Below are positions 26,724 to 35,302 of a stretch of 54,354 nt of DNA, in pieces. Below the pieces are notes generated by a model. That model ran no database searches and was not told the DNA's origin. It was given only the letters and a program-made list of their open reading frames with translations. A program made the position numbers and the translations under genes. The stretch covers positions 1 to 54,354 of the forward strand of contig CAXGPR010000015.1 in assembly GCA_964011675.1 (NCBI GenBank), written 5' to 3'. Within the stretch, counting starts at the first letter, position 1, and each line of letters opens with the position of its first letter. Source of the stretch: GCA-2693325 sp964011675. GTDB taxonomy: Bacteria; Latescibacterota; UBA2968; UBA8231.

Positions 26724-26828
26724 ACTGTAGCGCTCTATGTTTGTCAATTGCTGTTTGAGTGTGAAAACGGGATAAAATAGTTCAGTTAGAGGGCATAGTA
26801 TGCTTTACTGAGCGGAAAGACTCGGCTT

Positions 26829-28013
26829 GTGGCTACAATAATAGACGGTGAGACGCGTATTCCCTTCATGCGTGGCATGCTAGTGCACCATTTGATTCAG
26901 CGGGAAGTGTCCTACGATGAGGCGCGTGATATCGCTAATACCGTGCGGGAGGAATTGGGCAAACAGTCTGAGGTGAGTAAAAAAGAAATGGTACGCTTAG
27001 TTGAGCGCATCCTAAAAGATCGCTCCCTTGAACAGGCGTCAGGCGATCTGATATTTTGGCAGCGTCAAGTCACGCGCATAATTGTTGAGCGTGAAGATGG
27101 TACCTATCCCTTTTCAAAAGGTCTACTTGCTCGTTCCTTTGAGGTTACGGGACTCGCGCCCGAAGATACTTACGACACTGCTAGCGCGATTGAAGGCGAA
27201 ATCGTCGGTAAGCGTATTGAAGAAGTTAGTCATCGCGACTTGGAACGAATAGCTGCGAAATTCCTTAGCGAACGCCACGGTGAAGAATATGCAGAGCGTT
27301 ATCTGGTATGGCGGGCGCTGAAAGATTCCGATAAACCGCTTGTTGTTTTAATCTGTGGTCCCAGCGGTGCAGGGAAGACGACGCTGGCGATTGCGTTGGC
27401 TAATCTGCTCGATATTCCGCGCGTTGTCTCCACGGATGACATTCGGCAGATGATGCGCCTGACGCTTACGGAAGAGCTCATGCCCACGCTACATGCGTCA
27501 ACCTATAACGCATGGCGAAAAATTGACGGTTCTTCCATCAGTGACGAACCGGTTATTGTAGGCTATCGAGAACAGGCACGTACTATCTGCGTTGGCATCG
27601 ATGCCATTATTGGCCGTTGTATTCAAGAGAATACGAGCGTCGTAGTGGATGGAGTGCACCTCTTACCTGACTTCCTCAATCTTTCTCGATATGCGGATTC
27701 GGCCTTTGTTGTCTCTCTGTGCATAGGTTTGACAGACCGCAAGGAATATGAGAAACGCTTCACGCGTCGCGCCCTAAAAGAGCCTTCGCGTCCAATGCAC
27801 CGATATGTGTCGTACATGAAGGAAATCTTCAAAATCCAAGACCATATAATCGATTGCTATCGGAGTGCGGAATTGCCGGTTATTGTCAATGTGCCGATGG
27901 ATGGCATTGTCGCTACGGCTGCGATGGTCGTTGGAGAAGAACTGGCAGACAGCGCTTATATCCGCAAGGCGTTGGAGACTATGGACAAGAAAAAAGGCTT
28001 TAAGAGTGGATGA
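26829..28013 (+). CDS. Double ATP-cone 2-phosphoglycerate kinase-like protein
   Basis: 394 residues starting at GTG 26829 (GGAAAG eight bases upstream). Two tandem ATP-cone-like domains (about 1-85 and 92-165; RIPFMRGMLVHHLI and YPFSKGLLARSF open them) precede a P-loop kinase domain with Walker A GPSGAGKTT at 177-185 and RVVSTDDIRQMMR. This layout matches archaeal 2-phosphoglycerate kinase, which makes 2,3-bisphosphoglycerate on the way to the thermoprotectant cyclic 2,3-diphosphoglycerate. No cyclic-DPG synthetase is nearby, so a different small-molecule kinase role gated by ATP/dATP binding is equally possible. Confidence 0.85.
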   Translation: MATIIDGETRIPFMRGMLVHHLIQREVSYDEARDIANTVREELGKQSEVSKKEMVRLVERILKDRSLEQASGDLIFWQRQVTRIIVEREDGTYPFSKGLLARSFEVTGLAPEDTYDTASAIEGEIVGKRIEEVSHRDLERIAAKFLSERHGEEYAERYLVWRALKDSDKPLVVLICGPSGAGKTTLAIALANLLDIPRVVSTDDIRQMMRLTLTEELMPTLHASTYNAWRKIDGSSISDEPVIVGYREQARTICVGIDAIIGRCIQENTSVVVDGVHLLPDFLNLSRYADSAFVVSLCIGLTDRKEYEKRFTRRALKEPSRPMHRYVSYMKEIFKIQDHIIDCYRSAELPVIVNVPMDGIVATAAMVVGEELADSAYIRKALETMDKKKGFKSG

Positions 28014-28128
28014 TTTCACGGATATTTATGTTGCAATGGCCTGTCCGTGGGGCTATATTGAGGCCTCTTTTCTGAGGGAGTCGGTAGTGCGATAAAGTAT
28101 AAAATACACGCTTATTAGGAACGGAAAT

Positions 28129-28560
28129 ATGCTGGGTAAGAAGGATGGCGGAACGGTTGTAGGTGGTCAGCAGCTTAATACTATCATAGGTCGGGGTACG
28201 GTGTTTGAAGGCACGATGAAGGTCGATAACAGCGTGCGCATTGACGGTGTATTCAAGGGAGAACTCAGCTGTTCGGGTTCGCTCACGATCAGTCAGTCCG
28301 GTGAGACTCATGCTCAGCTGGAAGGCAAAGAGATATACATTAATGGCGTCGTTCGCGGCTCAGTCCGAGCGGATAAGGTGCGCTTAGATAGTCAGGCCCA
28401 CTTTATCGGCGACATACATACCAAAGCGCTGTCGGTCGCGGAAGGCGCCGTGTTGCATGGAAAGTGCGCAATGGATGCTGAAAGCGATGCGCTCAGCGGT
28501 GATGAAGGAGACGGAGCGCAGCAGTCACAACCGCTGACTGGCGAGGTTGTAAAAAACTGA
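28129..28560 (+). CDS. Bactofilin
   Basis: 143-residue polymer-forming cytoskeletal protein. The core from about residue 12 to 110 is a right-handed beta-helix with regularly spaced hydrophobic and glycine positions (TIIGRGTVFEGTMKV, VRIDGVFKGELSC, GSVRADKVRLDSQA). Short flexible ends flank it, as in typical bactofilins. Family members scaffold cell-shape or polar complexes at the inner membrane without nucleotide. It follows the ATP-cone kinase by 115 bases and is closed by a clear terminator. Confidence 0.95.
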   Translation: MLGKKDGGTVVGGQQLNTIIGRGTVFEGTMKVDNSVRIDGVFKGELSCSGSLTISQSGETHAQLEGKEIYINGVVRGSVRADKVRLDSQAHFIGDIHTKALSVAEGAVLHGKCAMDAESDALSGDEGDGAQQSQPLTGEVVKN

Positions 28561-28583
28561 TACGAAATTTCCCCTCTGTGGAA

Positions 28584-28617
28584 AACCCCATCCTCCGCGT
28601 GGAGAATGGGGTTTTTT
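28584..28617 (+). terminator. Intrinsic terminator after bactofilin
   Basis: AACCCCATCCTCC pairs with GGAGAATGGGGTT (one C.A mismatch) around GCGT, followed by six T. It lies 23 bases after the bactofilin stop. Confidence 0.85.
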
Positions 28618-28669
28618 ATTTATAATAAAAACAGCAATAAAAACAGATAGATATGTAATTTTTCTGTAT

Positions 28670-28685
28670 TGGTATAATCTTTGCT
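28670..28685 (+). promoter_or_regulatory. Candidate sigma54 promoter for flagellin
   Basis: TGGTATAATCTTTGCT has GG at 28671-28672 and GC at 28683-28684 with exactly ten bases between, as sigma54 promoters require. The predicted start near 28696 is about 30 bases before the flagellin ATG. The same bases also contain TATAAT (28673-28678), which would fit a sigma70 -10 box, but no good -35 box is in place. Confidence 0.5.
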
Positions 28686-28726
28686 GGTCTCACAGGTGAT
28701 TCTTCTCTAAACAGATGAGGTTTAGC

Positions 28727-29551
28727 ATGCCAGCACGCATTAATCACAATGCTCATTTGAGTGCAATACATCGAAATCTCGGCGTGCACTTTGAAAATGC
28801 GAATCGCCAAATGGATCAGGTTGCCTCCGGACATCGTGTAAACCGCTCTAGTGACGATGCGGCCAAGCTAGCGTTAGCCAATGACATTGAATCGGAGACG
28901 CGGGTTTTGCAAGAGGGAGGGCGCAACGTCCAGCAGAGCATACAAATGCTGCAGGTCGCAGAGGGTGCCCTCGCGCAGATATCCGACATTTCACGTCGCA
29001 TGCGGGAGCTTGCAGTGCAGTCCACTACGCTAGCCTATAGCGAAAGCAACCGTCAGAGTGTCAACATGGAGTTTCAACAACTTAAGAACGAGGTTAATCG
29101 CATTGCTGAGTTTACTAGCTACAATGACTTGCCTCTGTTAGATGCGGAGCGTGAATTGGCTATTCAGTCGGGACCATCTGAGAGGAGTAACGATGCGCGA
29201 ATTCACATCGGAGATATGCGTGCTTCTGGCTCACAACTTAACTTGGCTGCCATTTCAATCGATACGATAGCTGGGGCACAGCAGGCCATAGATTTTCTGG
29301 ATCAAGCACAGGATAGAGTCATGGAACAGCGCAACGAGATTGCAGCGTTCCATAACCGTTTGCAAATGAGTGCCGATACGACTGCCACGATTGTAGAACG
29401 CATGCAGGGCGCCGAATCCAATATTCGCGACGTAGACGTGGCACGCGCAGTTTCTAGTATTACGCGCTCACAAATTCTTTCGCAGACGGCAACGGGGTTG
29501 GCAAGGGAAGCCGATGCCGATATAAGCCGCATTCTATCTCTGTTACAGTAG
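28727..29551 (+). CDS. fliC: Flagellin, short D0-D1 type
   Basis: Flagellar filament subunit of 274 residues. ATG 28727 (MPARINHN) is chosen over ATG 28715 because it gives the usual flagellin N-terminus and has GATGAGGT seven bases upstream. The conserved N-terminal D0/D1 helix (QVASGHRVNRSSDDAAKLA, then RMRELAVQSTT) and C-terminal D1/D0 helix (RMQGAESNIRDVDVARAVSS, then SQTATGLAREAD) are complete. The central variable D2/D3 part is nearly absent. The last residues DISRILSLLQ match the normal end. No other flagellar gene is in the window. The terminator behind bactofilin and the promoter ahead show a single-gene unit. Confidence 0.95.
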   Translation: MPARINHNAHLSAIHRNLGVHFENANRQMDQVASGHRVNRSSDDAAKLALANDIESETRVLQEGGRNVQQSIQMLQVAEGALAQISDISRRMRELAVQSTTLAYSESNRQSVNMEFQQLKNEVNRIAEFTSYNDLPLLDAERELAIQSGPSERSNDARIHIGDMRASGSQLNLAAISIDTIAGAQQAIDFLDQAQDRVMEQRNEIAAFHNRLQMSADTTATIVERMQGAESNIRDVDVARAVSSITRSQILSQTATGLAREADADISRILSLLQ

Positions 29552-29577
29552 GATATAATCGCCTACAGGTATAACAG
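29540..29577. terminator. Possible bidirectional hairpin between fliC and the DUF2279 gene
   Basis: CTGTTA and GTAGG pair with CCTAC and TAACAG around an internal loop, spanning both convergent stop codons. No T-run follows on either strand, so termination is only possible, not clear. Confidence 0.3.
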
Positions 29578-30498
29578 GTAAAAGCGCAAACTGGGATATA
29601 CGCGCACGGCGGGGGCCGGCCAGTGCAGCCAGTTTAACTGGCTTTTAAAATAGCGCCAAAGTCGGTTATTGCCAGGCAAATAATTTGTATCGTAGTCTAG
29701 AGCCAGAAAGACTTCAGGTTTTGCATCTGGAAGGTTTGGGTATAACCTGAAGCGCCCGCGGCTTTTGGCATTGCTCCCGTGTAGGCCTGTGGCACCGTAG
29801 CCGATGGCTAGGCGAAGCCATTCGGGCGTATGCGCGTCTTTTTTCCTATCAAAAAGCGCAGTTAGAGGTAAACTTACCCAGAACGTCATGCCCTCATAGT
29901 CGTCAATCAGGTGGTCGACGTATGGACGATCGTTGGCTGAACGATCATTGTTATTTAAATACAGGTGTGAGGGATGGTAGCTCCACTTGAAGTGCAGCGC
30001 GCGCGTGCGAGGGAAAAAGGCATGTAACACAGGGAGACTCGCTCCGAGCGTATTGGCGATAAAGTCAGGCATGCTGAAGCCCCACTGGTCAAAATAGGCG
30101 TCGCGCATTTCAACTTCTAATAGCGCGGCCCAGCTGGTCGTCGTCCCTAGAAGAGCTGCTATACGCTCCGTGAAACCGGTCCACGCGTAGGCTTCGCTGA
30201 GCTTCTGTGCCATAAAAGCGCCGCCCATAAAATGTCCACCCTTGTCGAGGTTGACATACGTGTCTCCTCTCCAATCGTATATCCAGCGTATTTGGTTGGT
30301 TTTTTTGCCCTGATACCAGGCGCGGTCAAAATATTTGAATCCGAGATAGTGAAATGCGGCTGCGCTGCCGCCGACAAGAGCTAGACGACCGAGACGCACG
30401 CGCTGCTCATCGCCTGTGTGTGCGTCTCGGTCGTCTGCAGACAATGGGAGGCAGAAAGTGCCCAGCACGAGAGAGATGACAAGGAAAAAACGGCGCAT
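29563..30498 (-). CDS. DUF2279 (YfiM-like) envelope protein
   Basis: 311 residues with a signal peptide (MRRFFLVISLVLGTFCLPLSA, cleavage near residue 21). The domain of unknown function 2279 is recognised by AWYQGKKTNQIRW, DKGGHFMGGAFM and DQWGFSMPDFIANTLGASLP. The C-terminal third has alternating aromatic and polar residues ending in YPSLRFYLLYL, which suggests beta strands and outer-membrane location. Function is unknown. Convergent with flagellin, and divergent from the histidine kinase gene. Confidence 0.82.
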   Translation of the reverse strand: MRRFFLVISLVLGTFCLPLSADDRDAHTGDEQRVRLGRLALVGGSAAAFHYLGFKYFDRAWYQGKKTNQIRWIYDWRGDTYVNLDKGGHFMGGAFMAQKLSEAYAWTGFTERIAALLGTTTSWAALLEVEMRDAYFDQWGFSMPDFIANTLGASLPVLHAFFPRTRALHFKWSYHPSHLYLNNNDRSANDRPYVDHLIDDYEGMTFWVSLPLTALFDRKKDAHTPEWLRLAIGYGATGLHGSNAKSRGRFRLYPNLPDAKPEVFLALDYDTNYLPGNNRLWRYFKSQLNWLHWPAPAVRVYPSLRFYLLYL

Positions 30499-30628
30499 AA
30501 AGCAGTCATTTCGATCTTGAGTGCGAGTGACAAAACGGGATGTGTTCGCTTAATTAATATACGTAGTTAATAGAGACTCCACCCGTTTATCTGATGTTTC
30601 CCAATGAGGCTGCAATACGGAAGATACA

Positions 30629-32413
30629 ATGGAGAAAGATACCGCAGAGTCGGTGATTAAGCGCCGTCGTCGTAGAGGCCGTGCCCCTGTTGAGGTCGTG
30701 GCGCGTGCGGGGCATGAACAGGCGCCCGCGCGTAGCAGGCGATTTTGGCCTGCTGAAACGCTGTCCTCGCTCGGCATATCTCCCATTTTTCGCGCATACA
30801 TATTTTTGGGTAGTATCGTAACAATCCTTGCCTTCCTGCTCTATAACGAATCTTTGACCAACGAACTGCGAGAGCAGGAAAAAAACCGCGTCGGTCTCTA
30901 TGCTCGCCTCATTTCTTTTGCGCCCTTAGCTAGTCAAGAGCAAACGATGACCATTTTTAACGAGGTCATCAACAATCCCCAAGTAGACTTCCCATGTATC
31001 ATAACAAATTATCGCGGCGAAATTATCGAAAAGCGCGGTTTGGGGAACTTGATGGACCGCGATCGTTTCTGGGATCCGTTCATTTTTTGGAGTCGCGACC
31101 GGGAAATATCTGCAAAACATGATAGCTTAGAGAGCCAGGCGCTGTCCCAACTTCTGCGTAAGATGGATGCAGAAAATGCACCGATTAAATTTTACTGGTC
31201 ATCGGACACGCACGGATTACTTTACGTGCAAGAGGGTGCTGCGATACTGACGGATCTGCGCGGCGATATCGTAAAATGGCGCGGTGTGGGTTTGCCTGTC
31301 GATTCCGATACGACGGTTGCGGCTATGATTCGAGTGCGTTTAGCACTGGCTCAAATGACCGATAGTTCACCGCTAAGCTTCGTCGTGCCAGCTGAGGGCT
31401 TCAGCTATTTACACTACGACGGAAAGTCTGCGATTATAACCGATGGTAACGGGCGGGTTATTAGTTGGCGCGGTATTGCGCTACCGCCAGAGACAGCGCG
31501 CGACGGGGACGATCTCGCCGTAGTTCGCCAGCGTCTTAAAACTATGAGTGCGCAGGGAGATCCACTTCCCTTTTATATTTCCTCCGAACACTATATTCAC
31601 TATGGGAGTTCCGAATTAGTAAACCGTATATCGGTGGCACCGGTTGTCCAGATCAGCGTGCTCTTTCTCTTTTTGCTAGTGGGCTATATTGGCTACCGAA
31701 ATATTAAGCGTAGCGAGCAGCGATCGATTTGGGTGGGTATGGCTAAGGAGACGGCGCATCAGTTGGGCACCCCGCTGTCCTCGCTTTCTGGATGGTTGGA
31801 GTTAATGCGAAATGAAATCCAATCAGCACCTAATGAAAAAAGCGACGAATGTCTGGAGAGGTTAGAACAGATGATTTCAGAGATGGATGAAGATATGCAC
31901 CATCTCAACCAGATTGCATCGCGCTTTAGTCAGATTGGCTCGGTGCCTGAATTGGAGTCGGGTGATATTCGCCGCGTGCTAGAAGACACGATTGAGTACT
32001 TTCGTAATAGGGCGCCGCAGTTTGGTCGCCACGAGATCCGAATCGAATGTCAGAGTGAGGCCTTGTTTGTGCCCTTAAATATCGAACTGATGAGCTGGGC
32101 CTTTGAGAATTTGTTCAAGAATGCCATTGATGCGATGGACGGAAAGACTGGCGAGATGCTGATAAATATAGCGGAACTGTCCGAAGATGGCGTCGTGCAA
32201 ATTACCTTCCAAGACGACGGACGCGGTATCGAACCCGAAAATATAAAACGCATTTTCGAGCCTGGTTTTAGCACGAAGAAGCGCGGTTGGGGGTTGGGAC
32301 TGGCCTTTGTTCGCCGCATTATAGAAGAATATCACGGGGGTAGAATTAGCGTTGTGCAAAGCGTGCCAGGAGAAGGCACTTCTTTTGAAGTTGTGTTACC
32401 TGTATATGAATAG
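30629..32413 (+). CDS. Membrane sensor histidine kinase with triplicated sensor module
   Basis: 594-residue kinase. A basic cytoplasmic tail (1-50) precedes TM1 (about 54-73) and an extracytoplasmic region up to TM2 (about 339-357). That region contains three copies of one module. Each begins with an I/L-T-x-x-x-G-x-I/V pattern followed by RG (IITNYRGEI at 124, ILTDLRGDI at 206, IITDGNGRV at 269) and ends with Pro-x-x-Phe and a Tyr/His-rich strand. The kinase core has H377 in ETAHQLGTPLSSL, N-box NLFKNAIDAM, and G-boxes DDGRGIEPEN and RGWGLGLAFV. The next gene encodes its probable partner, a PorX-like regulator, after 86 bases. The stimulus is unknown. Confidence 0.9.
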   Translation: MEKDTAESVIKRRRRRGRAPVEVVARAGHEQAPARSRRFWPAETLSSLGISPIFRAYIFLGSIVTILAFLLYNESLTNELREQEKNRVGLYARLISFAPLASQEQTMTIFNEVINNPQVDFPCIITNYRGEIIEKRGLGNLMDRDRFWDPFIFWSRDREISAKHDSLESQALSQLLRKMDAENAPIKFYWSSDTHGLLYVQEGAAILTDLRGDIVKWRGVGLPVDSDTTVAAMIRVRLALAQMTDSSPLSFVVPAEGFSYLHYDGKSAIITDGNGRVISWRGIALPPETARDGDDLAVVRQRLKTMSAQGDPLPFYISSEHYIHYGSSELVNRISVAPVVQISVLFLFLLVGYIGYRNIKRSEQRSIWVGMAKETAHQLGTPLSSLSGWLELMRNEIQSAPNEKSDECLERLEQMISEMDEDMHHLNQIASRFSQIGSVPELESGDIRRVLEDTIEYFRNRAPQFGRHEIRIECQSEALFVPLNIELMSWAFENLFKNAIDAMDGKTGEMLINIAELSEDGVVQITFQDDGRGIEPENIKRIFEPGFSTKKRGWGLGLAFVRRIIEEYHGGRISVVQSVPGEGTSFEVVLPVYE

Positions 32414-32499
32414 GGGAACGTAGTGCGTTTGCGAGTCGTTTTAGCATAAGGTGCAGTAGCCATAACGCACCGATACGTCATATAGTAGAAAGTGATTCC

Positions 32500-34062
32500 A
32501 TGGAAGAGAATAAGCGCCAGATACTCTGGGCTGATGATGAAATAGATTTACTGCGGCCGCATCACCGTTTCTTAAATGATAAGGGCTATCAAGTTACACC
32601 GGTTAACAATGGGAAAGACGCCGTTGAACTGATTGGCCAACAGCCGTTTGATATTGTGTTGCTGGATGAGATGATGCCCGGACTAGACGGGCTCTCAACG
32701 TTGGAACGCATCAAGGAGATTGACCCAAACGTTCCGGTGATAATGATTACGAAAAACGAAGAAGAGCACCTGATGAACGAAGCGATCGGAAGGCGCATCG
32801 ACGATTATTTGACTAAGCCGGTAAACCCGAGTCAAATCTTTATGGCGTGTAAGCGCATTCTTGACAGCCGCCAAATTCGCCAGAGTCAAGCAGGTCAGAC
32901 GTATGTGTCAAAATCGAGTCAGATTCGCGAAAAAATTTCTGCTGATGCAACCTGGAAGACGTGGATAGATGTTTACCGACAACTGTGCGAATGGGATATT
33001 GAGGTGGGACGACTGGGTGATTCCAGTCTGCAGCAGATAGTAGAGGACCAGCGTCGCGAATGTAACCATGAGTTTGCGCGCTTTATAGAAAAATGTTACG
33101 AGAACTGGGTCGAAGACGAGGACGACTCGCCGCCGCTGTCGGTTGATGTGGTGCCCGAGTTTGTAATGCCCTATATCGAGTCAGGGCGTCAGGTCTTTTT
33201 TATCGTCGTCGACTGTTTACGCTTGGATCACTGGATGGTAATGGAACCTCAGTTGGCCGAGTATTTCAATATCAAGAGATCCTATCACTATTCGGTTCTG
33301 CCGACGGCAACGCCATTTTCTCGAAATGCCATATTTAGCGGTTTATTTCCAGCTGAAATTGCTGCTAAATATCCTAAAATGTGGGGCAACGCGCAGGCAG
33401 ACGAGCACAGTTTAAACCGTCATGAACATCAGTTTGTGGATGATCAGATCGCCGATATGGGCGTCGAACTCAACCCTGGGTCTCACTACGTTAAAGTGCT
33501 GGATACCGCCGAGGCGCAAAATCTCACGCGCAAGGTGACGTCTTTGGGTAAGTGGCCGCTGGTCTCTGTTGTTTACAACTTTCTGGACATGCTAGTACAC
33601 GGGCGTGCTCAGTCTGAACTACTTAAAGAGATGGCTCCAGATGAACAGGCATTTCGTGATCTGGTCCGATCTTGGTTTGGACATTCGTCGCTGTTTGAAA
33701 CCCTCAAGGGAATAGCGCAGACCAATGCAGTTGTCGTGCTAACGACAGATCACGGCGCCGTGCGTAGCAATCGCGCAACGATTGTGCACGGTGATCGAGA
33801 TACCTCAAACAATCTGCGCTACAAATATGGACGCAATCTACGCTGCGAAGAGCGAGATACTCTATTCATAGACAAGCCAGAGCGTTATGGCCTACCCAAT
33901 GCGGGTTTGGGCGCTAATTTTATTATTGCAAAAGAGGACTTTTACCTGGTATATCCGACCAACTTTAACGAGTATCAGCGGCAGTATAAAGATTCCTTTC
34001 AACACGGCGGAATTTCTCTGGAAGAAATGGTACTTCCGGTTGCAATAATGGAGCCCAAATAG
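32500..34062 (+). CDS. porX: PorX-like response regulator with PglZ phosphatase-fold domain
   Basis: 520 residues: receiver domain 1-125 with phosphoacceptor D56 (VLLDEMMPG), T84 and K106, a helical linker about 140-215, and a PglZ alkaline-phosphatase-like domain. The metal site includes D238 (IVVDCLRLDH), the presumed nucleophile T271 (PTATPFSRN) and TTDHG and VHGDRDTSNN further on. Length and motifs match PorX of Bacteroidetes (about 518 residues), which regulates the type IX secretion system and has phosphodiesterase activity on oligonucleotides. The adjacent kinase is the probable phosphodonor. It abuts tsaE, as I recall porX does in Bacteroidetes. Whether this organism has a T9SS is not shown here. 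Confidence 0.9.
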   Translation: MEENKRQILWADDEIDLLRPHHRFLNDKGYQVTPVNNGKDAVELIGQQPFDIVLLDEMMPGLDGLSTLERIKEIDPNVPVIMITKNEEEHLMNEAIGRRIDDYLTKPVNPSQIFMACKRILDSRQIRQSQAGQTYVSKSSQIREKISADATWKTWIDVYRQLCEWDIEVGRLGDSSLQQIVEDQRRECNHEFARFIEKCYENWVEDEDDSPPLSVDVVPEFVMPYIESGRQVFFIVVDCLRLDHWMVMEPQLAEYFNIKRSYHYSVLPTATPFSRNAIFSGLFPAEIAAKYPKMWGNAQADEHSLNRHEHQFVDDQIADMGVELNPGSHYVKVLDTAEAQNLTRKVTSLGKWPLVSVVYNFLDMLVHGRAQSELLKEMAPDEQAFRDLVRSWFGHSSLFETLKGIAQTNAVVVLTTDHGAVRSNRATIVHGDRDTSNNLRYKYGRNLRCEERDTLFIDKPERYGLPNAGLGANFIIAKEDFYLVYPTNFNEYQRQYKDSFQHGGISLEEMVLPVAIMEPK

Positions 34063-34515
34063 ATGGATTCGCCCTTCGGCACATTTTATACGCACTCGCC
34101 GGAAGAAACTCAGGCTCTGGGACGGGGACTCGGCACGACGCTGAAGCCGGGTTCCGTAGTGGCTTTTCGGGGAGATCTGGGTAGCGGGAAAACCTGTATG
34201 ATTCAAGGGATTTGCCAGGCATTTCAGGTCCATGACTACGTGACAAGTCCGACGTTTATACTGATCAATGAATACGGTGGCAAAAGAGCAGAGCGTTTGT
34301 TTCCCATCTATCACTTTGACCTATATCGCTTGAGCGGCGAGGATGATCTGGAGGGGCTCGGAGCGGAAGAATACTTTTATGGAGATGGTATTTGCCTGGT
34401 TGAATGGGCCGAGCGCGCAGGTGAATTGCTGCCGGAAAACCGAGTTGATGTGGCATTAGAATATGGCGGAGAGAAACTGCGGCAGATCACAGTTGAACAG
34501 ATGAGGACTAGATAG
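34063..34515 (+). CDS. tsaE: tRNA threonylcarbamoyladenosine biosynthesis ATPase TsaE
   Basis: 150-residue P-loop ATPase that cycles the TsaD-TsaB complex in t6A37 tRNA modification. Walker A is GDLGSGKT near residue 38. Family motifs SPTFILINEY, YHFDLYRL and LVEWAERAGELLPE follow in order. Length is normal. The ATG follows the porX stop directly with no gap, so the two are cotranslated. tsaB and tsaD are not in the window. Confidence 0.95.
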   Translation: MDSPFGTFYTHSPEETQALGRGLGTTLKPGSVVAFRGDLGSGKTCMIQGICQAFQVHDYVTSPTFILINEYGGKRAERLFPIYHFDLYRLSGEDDLEGLGAEEYFYGDGICLVEWAERAGELLPENRVDVALEYGGEKLRQITVEQMRTR

Positions 34516-34555
34516 AGAAACTGCGGGTGCACCTTACACGAACAGGGAGAGTACA

Positions 34556-35302
34556 GTGCGCGGATCAATGGGCGTGGTTAAGTGGGCTCTGTGCGTGCTC
34601 GTTAGCGCGATTCTTTGCGAAAACGCAGCCGCTGCAGAGCGAGCAGAACTATCGCGTATTGTAGACAGTCCCACGGCAGGCCTCGTGGGCAAGGGATACT
34701 ATGCTGTAGGGCTCCGGCTTTTTGCTGGAGGAGGGGTACTAGGGCAGGTGCAGGCCGGTGCGTTAAAGCGCCTGACAATCGGACTTTCCTTTGGTGGTAG
34801 AGAAGTTATAGGTCAGGGAGCCATCGATTGGAATCCACGTGTTGAAGTGGCTGCTCGCTATCGAATGATTGAAGAGAGCACGACGTGGCCTGCAGTAGTT
34901 ATGGGCTATGAGACACAGGGCTACGGGATGTATGAAGAGGCGCGCTATGAGAATAAATCCAAGGGCTTTTTTGTTGCGATGAGTAAGAATTTCACTTCGT
35001 CTTTGGGTCAGTTCGGCGTGCACGCCGGGGTAAATAAGAGCCGTGAAACGGTTGGTGGAGAAGACGTCAGTGGCTGGTTTAGCGTGGATAAAGGCCTCAA
35101 TGAGGACCTTACTCTGCTTGGTGAATACGAGCTGGCACGCAACGATGAGAGCGACAGCGTTGGCTATTTAAACGCCGGTGCGCGTTGGGCAGTGGCGCCC
35201 CAACTTAAAGTCGCCCTCCTGTTCAAGAATTTGCTACAGCGCGGCTTAGGCGAACCCGAGCCAAGTCGCGAGCTAACGGTCCTTTATACCGAGGAATTTT
35301 GA
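34556..35302 (+). CDS. Predicted outer-membrane beta-barrel protein
   Basis: 248 residues from GTG 34556, chosen because GGGAGA lies seven bases upstream and the signal peptide (MGVVKWALCVLVSAILC core, cleavage near AAAA) would otherwise be cut. The mature part is rich in alternating polar/hydrophobic strands with Gly and aromatic residues (GLRLFAGGGVLGQVQAGAL, FGVHAGVNKS) and ends with Phe, as outer-membrane barrels do. It resembles YjbH-type or small transport barrels loosely; no firm family. It overlaps the next gene by one base (TGATG). Confidence 0.65.
   Translation: MRGSMGVVKWALCVLVSAILCENAAAAERAELSRIVDSPTAGLVGKGYYAVGLRLFAGGGVLGQVQAGALKRLTIGLSFGGREVIGQGAIDWNPRVEVAARYRMIEESTTWPAVVMGYETQGYGMYEEARYENKSKGFFVAMSKNFTSSLGQFGVHAGVNKSRETVGGEDVSGWFSVDKGLNEDLTLLGEYELARNDESDSVGYLNAGARWAVAPQLKVALLFKNLLQRGLGEPEPSRELTVLYTEEF

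Noticed and set aside
28074..28104. TATAAA-containing promoter for bactofilin
   Set aside because: A -10-like box is present but I could not find a supporting -35 box at the right distance.
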